From Beroe forskalii (Eukaryota > Ctenophora > Nuda > Beroida > Beroidae): a stretch of 64,000 bases of DNA. The notes under the pieces were generated by a model. It was given only the letters and a program-made list of their open reading frames with translations. It was not told where the DNA came from and made no database searches. The stretch spans positions 248,001 to 312,000 of the forward strand of contig WFMF01000131.1 in the NCBI GenBank assembly GCA_011033025.1. The letters are read 5' to 3'. Shown piece by piece: positions 45,701 through 54,756 of this stretch; position 1 is the first letter of the stretch; each line of letters opens with the position of its first letter. Both the position numbers and the translations under genes were made by a program.

Positions 45701-46196
45701 GGCTTCATCCAGTGCACGTGCTGCTCGGCGGTACCGTCCAGAGAGTAGGAGTAGAGCACTCAAACATCAATCATATTCACTAAAATCAGAAACGTTGATT
45801 AGGAATAACGGAAATCATTTATTTTAACATTTTATCAATTATCTAATTGGTCCAAACTCTAATTAACAACACAGACACACTGATTATCATTTCACAGAAA
45901 ATCGAGTCCCACTCGATCCCTAATCACAGCACACTCACACTGATCATATCCTCCGGACTGATTTCCACCGTAACAATCATGATGGTGGCAATGATACTGA
46001 AGAGCGCATCACTGAACAGTGACTGCCGACAATTCACCACCCAGCTCATAACACCCTCAGACTGCAGTCTTTTCATGACAAATGGTGGGGTTTCAGAGCC
46101 TTCTCCTCCTCCTCCTTCTTCACTGAGCTGCTCCTCATCCTTTTCATTGGACGGGGTCCTCAAGAGGGGGAGTTTCTCTTGGGAAGCAGCAGACAT
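36766..46196 (-). CDS. TMEM175: TMEM175, endolysosomal cation (K+/H+) channel
   Basis: Minus-strand exons, all in phase: 1a 46196-45939 or 1b 45629-45495, then 45324-45169, 44957-44763, 44478-44316, 44176-44056, 43800-43672, 43504-43360, 37904-37822, 37671-37509, 37234-37158, 37021-36766. Isoform a is 581 aa and b is 540; human is 504. Two six-helix repeats each open with the family signature: repeat I FSDALFSIIATIM (exon 1a) or FTDAVFSIAATIA (exon 1b), repeat II ERIEAFSDGVYAISMTLM. The isoleucine of the pore constriction is kept in all three. Further matches to the family include LLNTLALSCVGGVPFSTG and VSVLWFVHHQLCH. The acidic tail (GILEESQDILEESQG) is lineage-specific. The protein conducts K+ and H+ across the lysosomal membrane. 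The 5.4-kb intron between 43360 and 37904 contains two other genes. Confidence 0.92.
38058..39203 (-). CDS. Rhodopsin-like G-protein coupled receptor, intronless
   Basis: A single open frame of 381 aa with seven membrane segments, nested in a TMEM175 intron on the same strand. Landmarks: GTTGNIF in TM1; NITDILISLLALFP in TM2 with the conserved Asp; Cys before TM3 (LLCNMWG) and in loop 2 (KLCGWK) for the usual disulfide; ISRVITLHRPY at the end of TM3 in place of DRY; WNLPLC in TM6; and NSVCNTCLYFYRI in TM7, an NPxxY variant with Thr for Pro. The tail carries a 7-residue tandem duplication (GVVKGWVGVVKGWV). The start could be the second Met (residue 11). Lack of introns suggests origin by retroposition or membership of a large intronless family, as in cnidarians. 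Ligand unknown. Confidence 0.9.
   Translation of the reverse strand: MLSTTLLSVKMTFQTPDILSGVLYLICFLIGTTGNIFAVCYFLTRSPTLTPNTFIYSCINITDILISLLALFPALASLSSSLGEVLFFNTLLCNMWGMLWNITIRVSVFLIAVLCISRVITLHRPYTKLCLLSVLVPVIGYVLLMVLQAAIPYIHGARYEYFPVFKLCGWKLSDLFSPGGTAFKVWYFVFNIAEFVIPVFPVIGSCFFMIFKLRAKETTNRTIGAIKREATVTVVLLTITYLVWNLPLCLTTSLNYVTMVTSRKLHFPYPTQLRIFINCQTILLNSVCNTCLYFYRIVGLRVWSMGVVKGWVGVVKGWVERFSERVRLCNIFKSGSSHRSGGVVVNQNINIGSVQFETFGSLPCVLVTAPSPITSRESTEM
39487..39880. mobile_element. TA-flanked foldback element (MITE)
   Basis: Inverted ends CTCTTC...AGTCTCAAATAGACG at the left and CGTCTATTTGAGACTGAAGAG at the right, each bordered by TA, enclose about 390 bp. The left end carries six extra bases (ACTTTC). 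The ends run inward into G-rich and C-rich tracts. There is no transposase. A TA target duplication suggests a Tc1/mariner-type origin. The frame at 39479-39703 is inside the element and not a gene. Confidence 0.7.
40527..41738 (+). CDS. Secreted protein with PAN/apple-like and Sushi-like regions
   Basis: An intronless frame of 403 aa from the ATG at 40527, chosen because it starts a clear signal peptide (MNLFCVFVVLSFLRLVGANG); an upstream in-frame ATG at 40476 would bury it. A cysteine cluster near residues 87-140 (CLWSVPVP, ILDCWRYCSYLLICKGFSYK, ECLLFNKEYF) has the spacing of a PAN/apple domain. The middle (residues about 150-330) is unrecognised and may be lectin- or laminin-G-like. The C-terminus (GSNLTVTCHPGHGVRE, TFHCADRF) resembles a Sushi/CCP module. 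It lies inside a TMEM175 intron on the opposite strand. The final coding part including the stop codon is tandemly triplicated. Probable extracellular binding protein; specific role unknown. Confidence 0.75.
   Translation: MNLFCVFVVLSFLRLVGANGDYSWPSSSPLNQTEMKGNPVANDDRNKEMKKAVRIQREASNDRNKERGIPWNIILPDFLYRNMRCLWSVPVPMNGTFLSRRIYTNDILDCWRYCSYLLICKGFSYKFVTQECLLFNKEYFDEVDSEMSGNNLMMVSFSRACLEWHKDLKELIQNYEWRISQRWFYSNPVFITDRRDWSKCLTAEKWCTLSVCNKRRKLLAWSKCSNSKKQQWTLRQKENLRFEGKEIAIYISSEASPSVKFVIGRGSSTVSQNLVDEEWMKASKDQKVNPRALQLKVNVNVFTRWLNEISDFSSPVAVAMFADLRIWEAPSRGEVCEVRVKHGRVHNPDNVPYIRAGSNLTVTCHPGHGVRELNYSTTQTFHCADRFSKPLPCTPLPTSCSEG
41660..41896 (+). repeat. 79-bp triplication of a gene's end
   Basis: Three almost identical 79-bp units (CAGACCTTCCACTGCGCAG to CTCCGAGGGATAG). 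The first is the last coding segment of the PAN/Sushi-like gene with its TAG stop; the other two follow in the 3-prime flank. The near identity of the copies points to a recent event. Because translation ends in unit one, units two and three are untranslated. Confidence 0.95.
41897..43359. other. TMEM175 intron, no other feature seen
   Basis: The rest of the large TMEM175 intron downstream of the nested PAN/Sushi-like gene. It is AT-rich, with no exon-like sequence or clear repeat. Minus-strand frames at 41987 and 42443 have no supporting context. Confidence 0.55.
44945..45070 (-). repeat. Triplication of a TMEM175 acceptor
   Basis: About 46-49-bp units repeated three times (plus strand AGCAACTGGGGGAGGGGAGG, then GTTAGATAATAGGACATA). 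On the gene strand each unit is a pyrimidine tract plus CAG or TAG followed by TTGCT, the first bases of exon 3. The real acceptor (CCCCTAG|TTGCTGCTG at 44957) is the copy nearest the exon; the two upstream copies end CCCCCAG|TTGCT and look as good or better. Confidence 0.85.
45621..45722 (-). promoter_or_regulatory. Three E-boxes and a CRE at TMEM175 exon 1b
   Basis: Directly upstream of the alternative first exon (start 45629, minus strand) are three CACGTG E-boxes at 45657-45662, 45689-45694 and 45715-45720, each followed on the plus strand by CTGC(G/T)CGG. A full CRE palindrome TGACGTCA at 45621-45628 overlaps the start codon. CACGTG is the core of the CLEAR element through which TFEB/MITF factors drive lysosomal genes in vertebrates, which would suit this gene. 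The flanks here (ACACGTGC) differ from the CLEAR optimum, so the link is inference. Confidence 0.45.
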
Positions 46197-49086
46197 TTGC
46201 TACTGGTATTGATATTATATCGGGTGTGGAAGGAGACAATATTCAAAGAATATTAGAGCAATGAGAGTATGAAGCGTGTAGTTAACTCTTTGAGGCAAGA
46301 TATTACATTCACTGAATGAGGAGTCTTAGAAGAAATGGAGAGAAAAGAGATCTTATTAAGTCACAAAGCTAACAAAGTTTCACAATTAAGCAATTACAGC
46401 TTTACAGGAAGTGGCACTGGGACTCCTGGGGGAAAAATAAAACTGAACAAGAATTGCGCCTGCCAGCACAATTCTTGTTATCCATTGTTCCCGTATGCAG
46501 GCGCTTAATTTCCCTCCCCAACATACGAAAATTATAAATCACGAGGATGAATAACAGTTAATTAAAGTTCCTCGCACCGTATACGCATAACTTTGTGGCG
46601 GCGCGTAGGTTTCACGTGTGATCATCGCTTCACGAACGCTGCGCGGCGCATGTTTCGTAGGTTCGTTGTAATTTGAGATTTCGCGCAAAGCCTTTATTTC
46701 ATTTTATGTAAGTTTTGTTACGTTAGAATTTTGTAGACTCCTGCGTACGCATTTGCCTACTTATGATTACGCTGCTTCTTTGATATGATTATAATGGTTT
46801 TACTCCGAGATGATCCTTATGATTTAATGATTCATACTTTTCAATTTTCATTGGAATTGGTTCAACATATTTCTTCGAGCAGAACTTAGACGATTCAGTA
46901 GCCAACTCTGTCAAATGACCTCAATTGTCTTCATGTTGCAGCATCATTTTTTCCTGAAATAGTTGTTGCCTACTTTTGTTGTTTAAAATGTCAGTAATAA
47001 AGTTAGAATTGAGTGTTTAACGAAATTATTATTAAGTTCACTCGGCCTTATGTTGTGAAGTTGTGATAGCCGCAGGAGTCAATGACTGATATTCTGATAA
47101 TCGCTCTTCAGGCAGCTGATTGCTGTCCAAGTCAGGAATGACTTGGGCCGAATTCAGCCTCATATATGATATTTTCTGACAAAGTAAAAATACCACGGAC
47201 GCCGGCCGTGGCGCGCACGTGCAAAATACTGGCCTCTGATTGGTTGTCAGGCACTTTCTGAACTTGTCCATTGCCAACCCTTTCATTTGCCTTTTGTATG
47301 TTGAGGGAAAAATGTTGTTTAAGCAACCAAAGTGCTTTATGAAGTTTGAAGCGCACCACCACATCATGCTGTATTAAGAGGAGGAACCAATCTGAGCACT
47401 CAAACACCACACAAATCATAAAAGATCAATAAAACTAGGGTGTAAAATTAAAAATGTGAAGTTATTTATTCATTAAAACAGGAATGAAAATGCAAGTTAG
47501 GTATTTGAAACACAATCTAGCTTTTGATACCAAGACAAAAGGTCACCCCACAATAACCTCATACTTTGTTACTTCATTCTCCAATTAGTATTACCACAAC
47601 TTTTATCAGAAAAAGTACGTAAAAGGCAATCGATGTCTAATGAGACACTGATAAAGTTTGACAAAAAATACTAGAATAGAGATCTGAGATACTGATATGG
47701 TTTGTTTTTCTAAAATAACTTTTGCAACACAGATGTTCAGCTCCCTGTTATCGCAATAACACTCAAAATTGAGTTACCCTTCAACTTGTCACTTAAATAT
47801 TTGATAATATCTTGTCCTGTTTATTTTTCTAAAATAACGTCTGCAACACAGATGTTTAGCTTTTTAATCAAATATTTTGATTTCTTAACTTTTTGACCGC
47901 GATGCCGGCAGACTTGATTAATTTCTCATGACAACTTGATTGATGTAATTATCACTGGCACTTGCGGCAATGACCACAGCATTATTTGCATGTTGCACTG
48001 CACATAATGCGTACTAAGCAATATACGGATCTAGGTCATCAATACATCATTCTATAGCATGAAAATGACATCACTTCATCCGACTATTTCTCCTGCAGGA
48101 GCTTTAGTAGCAGAGTGTTGAACTATTCGTAGATTCGTAGACTCCAACAGCAAAAACTAAGCATCACGAAAACAGATAGATCATTGTTTTGTTTTAATAC
48201 GTGTTTTGTTCTTTGCGGTTTTAATAGATGTATGTTCGTATTGTCTTCATTATGCATGTAGTGTTCAGGAATATACTTCATTTCATTTATTGCTACTCGT
48301 ATTAATTGATTTTTTAGCCGCATTAACCATGCAAAAATCGCAAAATTCCTGATAGGACAATTATTATCCAACCAGTTTGAAAATTTCAAAATCAATGATT
48401 ATCTTTCTTCATAAAATCATAAATATTGGCAGTTTGGTGGTGTCTTATTATCATGTTTAAGAATATTGGGAAACCGATTTGCACCCTACTTTGTTGCCCT
48501 GGTAACTGTGATGAGCCCTCATTACCTAATTAAGGTCGTGTACCCTAAGAAGGAATACAGAAGTAAATATCATGTGCATTTTGTGCTGGAGCAATTACTC
48601 AAATAATTTAGCAGACCATGTTAAATATAAAAACCCGTTATTCCCAATAAAGCAATAATATGCTCCTATGGAAATAACACACGGCGAATAAGTAGAACTG
48701 TGCATGAACCAACAGACGAGTGCCTTATTTCTGCTGCTGCTACCGTGCTCCCTGAGCCACAGAAATCAAATTAATGTGCGCAAACATGGATGATTTGAGA
48801 TGACATCATTTTCATAGTATTTAGAGGCAAGTTGATGACGTCACACCGTCTATTTCTCCAGCTCCAGGACTAACCGTATATCAAGTTACCCGCCATTATC
48901 AGATTTAGGAAAACATTCCAGCCTTTGTTTGTAACTTAAATTTAGAATTATATTAATGAAATATATATTTATGCTAGTGATTCGATGAACCAATAACGAG
49001 GATTTATAGTTAATATATAATCTCGGAGAGGGTGCAGCTCGTATTGTATAGCTTTTCTCTGTTTTCTCTTTTTCTTTGGTCGAATC
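46197..49086. other. Intergenic DNA upstream of TMEM175
   Basis: A divergent gap between TMEM175 (-) and the small gene at 49087 (+). A CpG-rich patch lies at 46590-46660. A direct repeat of about 45 bases (TTTTTCTAAAATAAC, GCAACACAGATGTT) occurs near 47705 and 47825. Minus-strand frames at 47038-47419 and 48123-48395 have no splice context or familiar motif. I see no gene. Confidence 0.55.
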
Positions 49087-49954
49087 ATGACGAAGATTAT
49101 ACGGTCTGCTGGTGCTCCTCCCAAGAAAGTTTATGTTAACGTTAAAGAAGTCACAGGTTGGACTGATTGAGGTTATTTTTCCATGATTAGTTGGACTTAG
49201 ATTCTTGCATATGCTGTTGACCTTGAACTATTGATTGATTTCACTGGTGATTCAGTTAGTGAATAGCAAGACGTAGTCAATAGAATTGATCTGCAGGACG
49301 CAGTCAATAAAATATTTATCCGTTCACAGCTTTTTTGCTCTGCGGATAAAGAACTCTCATAACTGATCATCTCTTTTTACGTTTGTAGAAGCATATCTGA
49401 TTTACTGAATAATTGAAGCAATGAATTCTTTGATTTCAGAGCGACTGTACACTAAATCAACAATAGCAAGGAAGCACCACGTTGCCGCAGGGAAATCACA
49501 GCCCAAGAAACCACCCAACACTGACAAGTAAGCTACTGCAGTACTAAGCTGCTGGGGAATTCTGTTGGAAAATTATGAAATTTTGCAATGAAAATCGTCA
49601 CAAGATTTTGTGCCAGGAAATAGCCAGGTTTGGAAAGTGCATTTGCCATTTTCAGATTTTCACCGAAAATGACATAGGGATTTTTCAGTACGATACAAAT
49701 TTATCATGTTATATCTGAGACATGATGTTCCCTCCATAACAATGCCCATTCCCTCCAGGAAAGACGTTGACATAGACGTTGTAGTAGCACGACTGGGTAA
49801 AGTCGATAAGGCCGTGACGGACTCCAAGAGGATCGGCTCAGCGGGCGAGTTCGGCGTGGTAAACACGTACGCGTGGAGGGGCTGGAATTCAGAGGTTCCT
49901 CACATTTTCTGGCGGTACAACTACCCAGCACAGTACCTGAAGACCAGCTACTGA
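49087..49954 (+). CDS. Small three-exon gene of unknown function
   Basis: Exons 49087-49156, 49440-49527 and 49759-49954 join in phase through GT-AG sites (ACAG|GTTGGA, TTTCAG|AG, ACAA|GTAAGC, CTCCAG|GA) to give 117 aa. The product is basic and Lys-rich at the N-terminus (KIIRSAGAPPKKVYVN, KSQPKKPPNTDKK) with an aromatic C-terminus (GEFGVVNTYAWRGW, HIFWRYNYPAQYL). It has no signal peptide or membrane span. I do not recognise the family. The size and the charged-then-aromatic layout suit a small nuclear or ciliary structural protein, but this is speculation. It converges with DDX46, about 850 bp away. Confidence 0.7.
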
Positions 49955-50803
49955 GGACGAGCTACTGAGGACGAGGATGCGGGGCTGAGGGAATGAGATC
50001 CGCAGGAAGACAGACTTTTACTGTGCAGACTTTTGACAGATTCAAGACAATTTCCTCACTTGCAAATGAAGCGTACCATTGCTCGTGTAACATAACGTTT
50101 GGCTCATAGTTTGTAAACTATGGTTTTATATTTCGTCTTGTGTTGAGAACACCAATCTTATTACAGTATCAGTTATTTGCATGATCTAATAATGCAACAA
50201 GCTTTTGCTGATTATTTACTGTCAATATGCATTACTGATGGAAACCTTCATCGGAAATAGGAAAATGCTTGATGTACAAGCATGACTGGTTAAGCGAGGA
50301 TTTATAAAAGCTTGCTTATTGTATATTTTAAACCAATTAAATTACAAATAGTAAATATTATTTAAATTTGTTGGATTAACTTTGTTGAGAAGCAGTCAAT
50401 GGAATAGAAGCACTTCTAGGTCTTTCAAAGCTTGCATTGAAGGGAGGCCACAAAATAATACTATGATTCCAAAGCGGAAATCTGATTTTTTTTCTTCTTC
50501 GATACTTTGATAATTGTGTTAGTCAGAGATCCAATCTCCACAATAAAACCATTCACTCCGCACAACATTTCCAACTCCTTGGAAACTTTACCACAGCATT
50601 GCTTATAACTCTGATGAGCAGTTAGCAGTGAGCAATTTCAGAACTTCAGTGATCAAAATCGGGAAGAGCAATATGGACTTGACTTTAGCGTTCCATGAAT
50701 CTACATACCGCTTCGCATAAATCCTGATCATAACACCCCTGAATGGTGCTATCCCTCGGAGCTAATCTGACACCAGTAACCCTACACCGAGTAGTAGCTG
50801 GGG
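49955..50803. other. Intergenic DNA between convergent genes
   Basis: AT-rich sequence holding the 3-prime ends of the small gene and of DDX46. No gene seen. Confidence 0.55.
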
Positions 50804-52793
50804 TTACAACACACTGTATCTACCACCCGGCCTCGAACCACTGCCGAAACTGTACATCTGAGCCTTGTTCAGCTCCTCCTTTATCATCCGCTTCGAGCTC
50901 CATCTTAGCGAGCTGTATCGAGCGTTCCTTGGCTCCTTCGATGCAGATAAACAACTGGAATATAACAGGTGAGTCAGTAATAATCTTATAGATAAGAATA
51001 GTGTGCAGTTGACAAATGAAAGTTAAATGAAAAAACCGCCGTGTCAATTCTGACACTGCACGCATTAACACTGTTTTTATGAAGGATTCATTGATTCTGT
51101 AATGCAGACAGTGCACTAGAACCAAATAATGATATAGTTAAACACAGATTTTTCCAAGTCCAAGTGTGTCAGAGGATTTTCTGAATTTTTCTCAGGGTGT
51201 CAAGGGGTCGTCGTTAACTCATGACAGTTTGCATGCCAGTATAGACTATAGTTTGATTCAACTAAGAAAATACTACTTTCAAAATTTTGAATTTCGGCAA
51301 TTTTCATGATTCACAGCCTCTTCAAAACCCCCATTTTTGGGCTAAAATGGACCTATTTGTCAATAAGTGGTCAGAAAAACCAAAAACATGACCAAAAACT
51401 GATTTTTTTCATGTGAATGCATTGCAGAGAGTGCACTAGAACCAAATAATGATGCAGATCTAATCATTGAATGATTTCGCGCAATGCAATCACTCGCATT
51501 GTTAGGTGTCATTGTAATTGCACGTGCATTACCACAAGTCACGTTGCCATTATTAACATTATCAGTTATGACAACTCCTTACCTTTCTCATGCCCTCTGG
51601 TGGGTTCTTGTTGGGCGGGTAGTACGTGCCTCGCACGGTCAGCGCACACTCACTGTACTCCTGGATACCCGCTATAGCGTCCTTACTCGTGATACGGTAC
51701 CTAGATAGAGGGGAGTGATTGGGCAGGGGGGGGGGCAGGGGGAGTGAGTGGGGCAGGGGAGATTGAGTGGGGCGGGGGGTGGAAGTGGGGCAGGGGAATG
51801 AGTGGGGTGGGGCAGGGGGGCAAGGGGAAACGAGGGGGATGGAGTGAGGGGGAGGGGGGGGAAGTGGGGCAGGGGGATTGAGTGGAGTGGGGAGGGGGGG
51901 GGGGGAGAGTGGGGGAGGGGAAATGAGGGGGCAAGGGGTGGAAGTGGGGGAGGGGAGTGAGTGGGGGAGGGGGAGTGAGTGGGGGAGGGGGAGGGGGAGT
52001 GAGTGAGAGAGAGGGATGGGGTTAGAATTAGAGCTGGACGTGTGGTTATGGGACAGTGGGGTAGATAGAGTGGGAGTATATGGAATCGGGAATAGAATGG
52101 AGTACAGGCGAAGAAGCTAGTGTGGTACAGTGGGAAAGCTAATAATTATGACAATCAAATCCATCTAACCTCGCTTGTTGAGGCAGATCGTTAATCTCGA
52201 TCTCCTCTTCAATCTTTGCGGGTGGTGCCACAGTAGGGTTCAGGAGCAACTCTTCTTCGTTTGCTTTGGTGAAATTCTTAGCGGCGTTGATACCAGCCGC
52301 TATCTGGGCCGCGAGACCCTTACCTGGCAGGAATACAGCTCTGTCAAATTCAATACGTTCTAAGCTAAGAATCAAATTCTATACGGGCATGTGAATTTAA
52401 AAGTGAAACAGAATTGGGAGTGTTCTACCAAAATTAGCACAGTTGGTAGAGCAGCAGTGCCCAGGGAGGCAGACGGTCGAGGGTTCGAGCCCCTCTTGCC
52501 TTGCTATTTTCAAAATCTAAATCAATCTTCTTATTTGTTTTGACAGCGGGCAGTATTATGGTGTTTCTAAGGTGATGCTTAGATGCCTTACCTGACACAG
52601 CAGTGACTCGTTCTCCCTTCATGAAGGCTGAAGTAGCATGGGCGGTGGGGTCTATGAGACTGGGACCCTGGACCCCCGCAGTGGGTTTGGCAGGGAGAAC
52701 AGGTTCAGCAGGAGGGGTGCCTTGCTTCACTTTACCCAGGAGGGAGCAGATGGCAGTGGCACGGTCCAGACCCTGCAAGTGACCCACCTTCTC
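50804..52793 (-). CDS. DDX46: DDX46 (Prp5) spliceosomal helicase, C-terminal exons only, frameshifted
   Basis: Four minus-strand exons join in phase: 52793-52592, 52323-52170, 51700-51583 and 50954 to the end. They encode the C-terminal region after the helicase core: a linker (EKVGHLQGLDRATAI), KIEEEIEINDLPQQAR, RITSKDAIAGIQEYSECALT, VRGTYYPPNKNPPEGMRK and IEGAKERSIQLAK. These match the KH-like end of human DDX46 (ELEINDFPQTARWKVTSKEA...RGTYFPP). DDX46/Prp5 is an RNA helicase acting with U2 snRNP in prespliceosome assembly. In the last exon the conserved frame is lost at about 50891: an extra base makes the frame stop at 50820, while the next frame gives the expected RMIKEEL and GGRYSVL ending at 50804. 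The DEAD-box core is not in the window; it must lie beyond 64000 or be missing. Confidence 0.85.
51708..52020 (-). repeat. G-rich tandem repeat in a DDX46 intron
   Basis: About 300 bases of almost pure purine on the plus strand (units such as GGGGCAGGGGGAGTGAGTG), beginning eight bases upstream of the acceptor of DDX46 exon 51700-51583. On the gene strand it is one long pyrimidine tract (CCCCTGCCCC, CACTCCCC) leading to CTATCTAG. The plus strand has many G4-forming runs. Confidence 0.85.
52428..52503 (+). other. tRNA-like sequence (tRNA pseudogene or SINE head)
   Basis: A good RNA polymerase III A box (TAGCACAGTTGGTAGAGC) and B box (GGTTCGAGCCC) are 45 bases apart, and the T-arm GAGGG-TTCGAGC-CCCTC pairs perfectly. 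The acceptor stem does not pair and the anticodon arm is displaced by extra bases, so it is not an intact tRNA. It lies in a DDX46 intron on the opposite strand. Confidence 0.5.
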
Positions 52794-53054
52794 CTGAAAT
52801 GGGGGTAGTAAGATTGAAAGATGCAGCGAACAACTCATCTAGATATATGTTTCAAATTCAAGATCTCAAGATGGAGAATGGACCAAACTTGAATAACGGG
52901 GGATATTTCAGATGGATTTAGTAAAACTGTGGCAGAGGTCGGTCGATAATCAATGCTGATAACACTAGTAGCTGTAGTTTTGAAATTGACCGTTAATAAT
53001 AACAAAAGTGTACAATTTAAGGTCGTATGAAAGTATACCAATGACCCCCTACTA

Positions 53055-54042
53055 GGGTGGTTCAGAAATCCTTTTTCTCATCAAATCAATAGAAGACAAT
53101 GTGGATAAGTTGCTCCAGGACATCAAGAAACACCACAAAAAATTTCAAGTCAAAATTCGATCGGGAAAAGCCGCCTCCTGGCCACGCCCTTTTTTCGGGC
53201 TTTCTTATACAGGTAAAAAACCGAAAAATGGCTTTTTCGGCGTTTTACTTCCATTTATTTGTGTTGGAACCATTTTCCTTTAATATAAACCGTAGGAAGG
53301 CATTTTGTTTACTTGGGGTTTCAAAAGTGTACGACCACGCCCAAACCGATTTTCTGACCACGCCCTATTTTAACAGGCGAAATCGCATAAATCGGCGTTT
53401 TTGGCATTTTACTTTCACTTTTTCATGCTGGAACCATTTTCCTTTAATATAAACAATAGGAAGGCATTTCGTTTATTTGGGTTTTCAAAAGTGTACGACC
53501 ACGCCCAAACCGATTTTCTGACCACGCCCTATTTTAACTGGCAAAACTGGCATTTTTGGCATGTTACATTCACTTTTTCATGATGGAACCATTTTCCTTT
53601 AATATGAACCGTATGACGATACTTTGTTCATTTTGGTTTGCAAAGGTGTCAGACCACACCCAACCCGATATATCGACCACGCATGAAAAAGTGAAAGTAA
53701 AATGCCAAAAACGCCGATTTTAGCGATTTCGCCTGTTAAAATAGGGCGTGGTCAGAAAATCGGTTTGGCGTGGTCACAATTTGAAACCCCAAAAACAAAA
53801 TGCCTTCCTACGGTTTATATTAAAGGGGAATGGTTTATCACAAATAAATTTAAAACATGAAAAAAGCCATTTTCGGTTTTTTACCTGTATAAGAAATCCC
53901 GAAAAAAGGGCGTGGCCAGGAGGCGGCTTTTCCCGATCGAATTTTGACTTGAAATTTTTTGTGGTGTTTCTTGATGTCCTGGAGCAACTTATCCACATTG
54001 TCTTCTATTGATTTGATGAGAAAAAGGATTTCTGAACCACCC
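53055..54042. mobile_element. Long foldback element with TA target site
   Basis: Ends GGGTGGTTCAGAAATCC and GGATTTCTGAACCACCC are bordered by TA (53053-53054 and 54043-54044). The inverted arms are nearly identical for at least 150 bases and remain similar for over 300. The interior holds about three direct copies of a block of roughly 180 bases (CATTTTCCTTTAATATAAACC, broken as CATTTTCC and TTTAATATAAACC; CCACGCCCAAACCG). There is no transposase. The TA target suggests a mariner-like family. It sits inside a CTACTGACCCC repeat just upstream of the first DDX46 exon in the window. Frames in the arms are mirror images and not genes. Confidence 0.8.
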
Positions 54043-54756
54043 TACCCCCTACTGACCCCATATTGACTCCCTGGTGAATCCCTACTGACCCCCTGGTGAC
54101 CCCCTACTGACCACTTCGTGATCATAATTCTAAAAATTATCATGACTGTTTTAAAAGCATTTAAAATAGAACTCAGCCTTATCATCATCAAAAGAGAGGC
54201 CGGACCCAAAGGTCCGCAGGAGGATAGCCCCGGAATGGGGCTGTGCCTGCCTCTGACCGCCACTGGGGCGGAGGGGGTGAGGGCTGAGGGTGGATGAGAA
54301 AGATGATGGTGGTGTGTGGGGGCGGCTAGTGAGAGGAGGAAACCTTTACCAATACAAAGGTATACCACTCAGCCTTATACTGACGCTTTATTGGTCAATT
54401 GCCACTCGATCAAGGCATCCTAAACGCACGCTCAAACCATAAACGAGTCAGTTTTATTTGTTATGTTCGTTATGTTATTCAAGTCATTCAAGTCAATCCT
54501 GTCAGTCAGGTCAGTCTTGTCGGTCAAGTAGCTAGGGAGTTAAACGAGAGTCCCTAAAATGAACATCGTGAAAATGAGAAAAAATGTCATATAAAATCAT
54601 GTCAATGCTGATAAATAACAAATTTTCTTAATAAAGTTCCACTGATAGGTTATTATAAGTGTTATAGATGAATGTATTTTTTAAAATGTTTCGCAATATG
54701 TACCGGTTTGATTTGCCGGTGCTGTGTAACAAGTCATCAGATTGCTTTGTTATTTA

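Noticed and set aside
47038-47419. Minus-strand frames of 95-109 aa
   Set aside because: No splice signals, no recognisable domain, and two overlapping frames of similar length. Treated as chance.
53099-53998. Paired open frames on both strands
   Set aside because: They lie in the mirrored arms of a foldback element and are copies of each other in opposite orientation.
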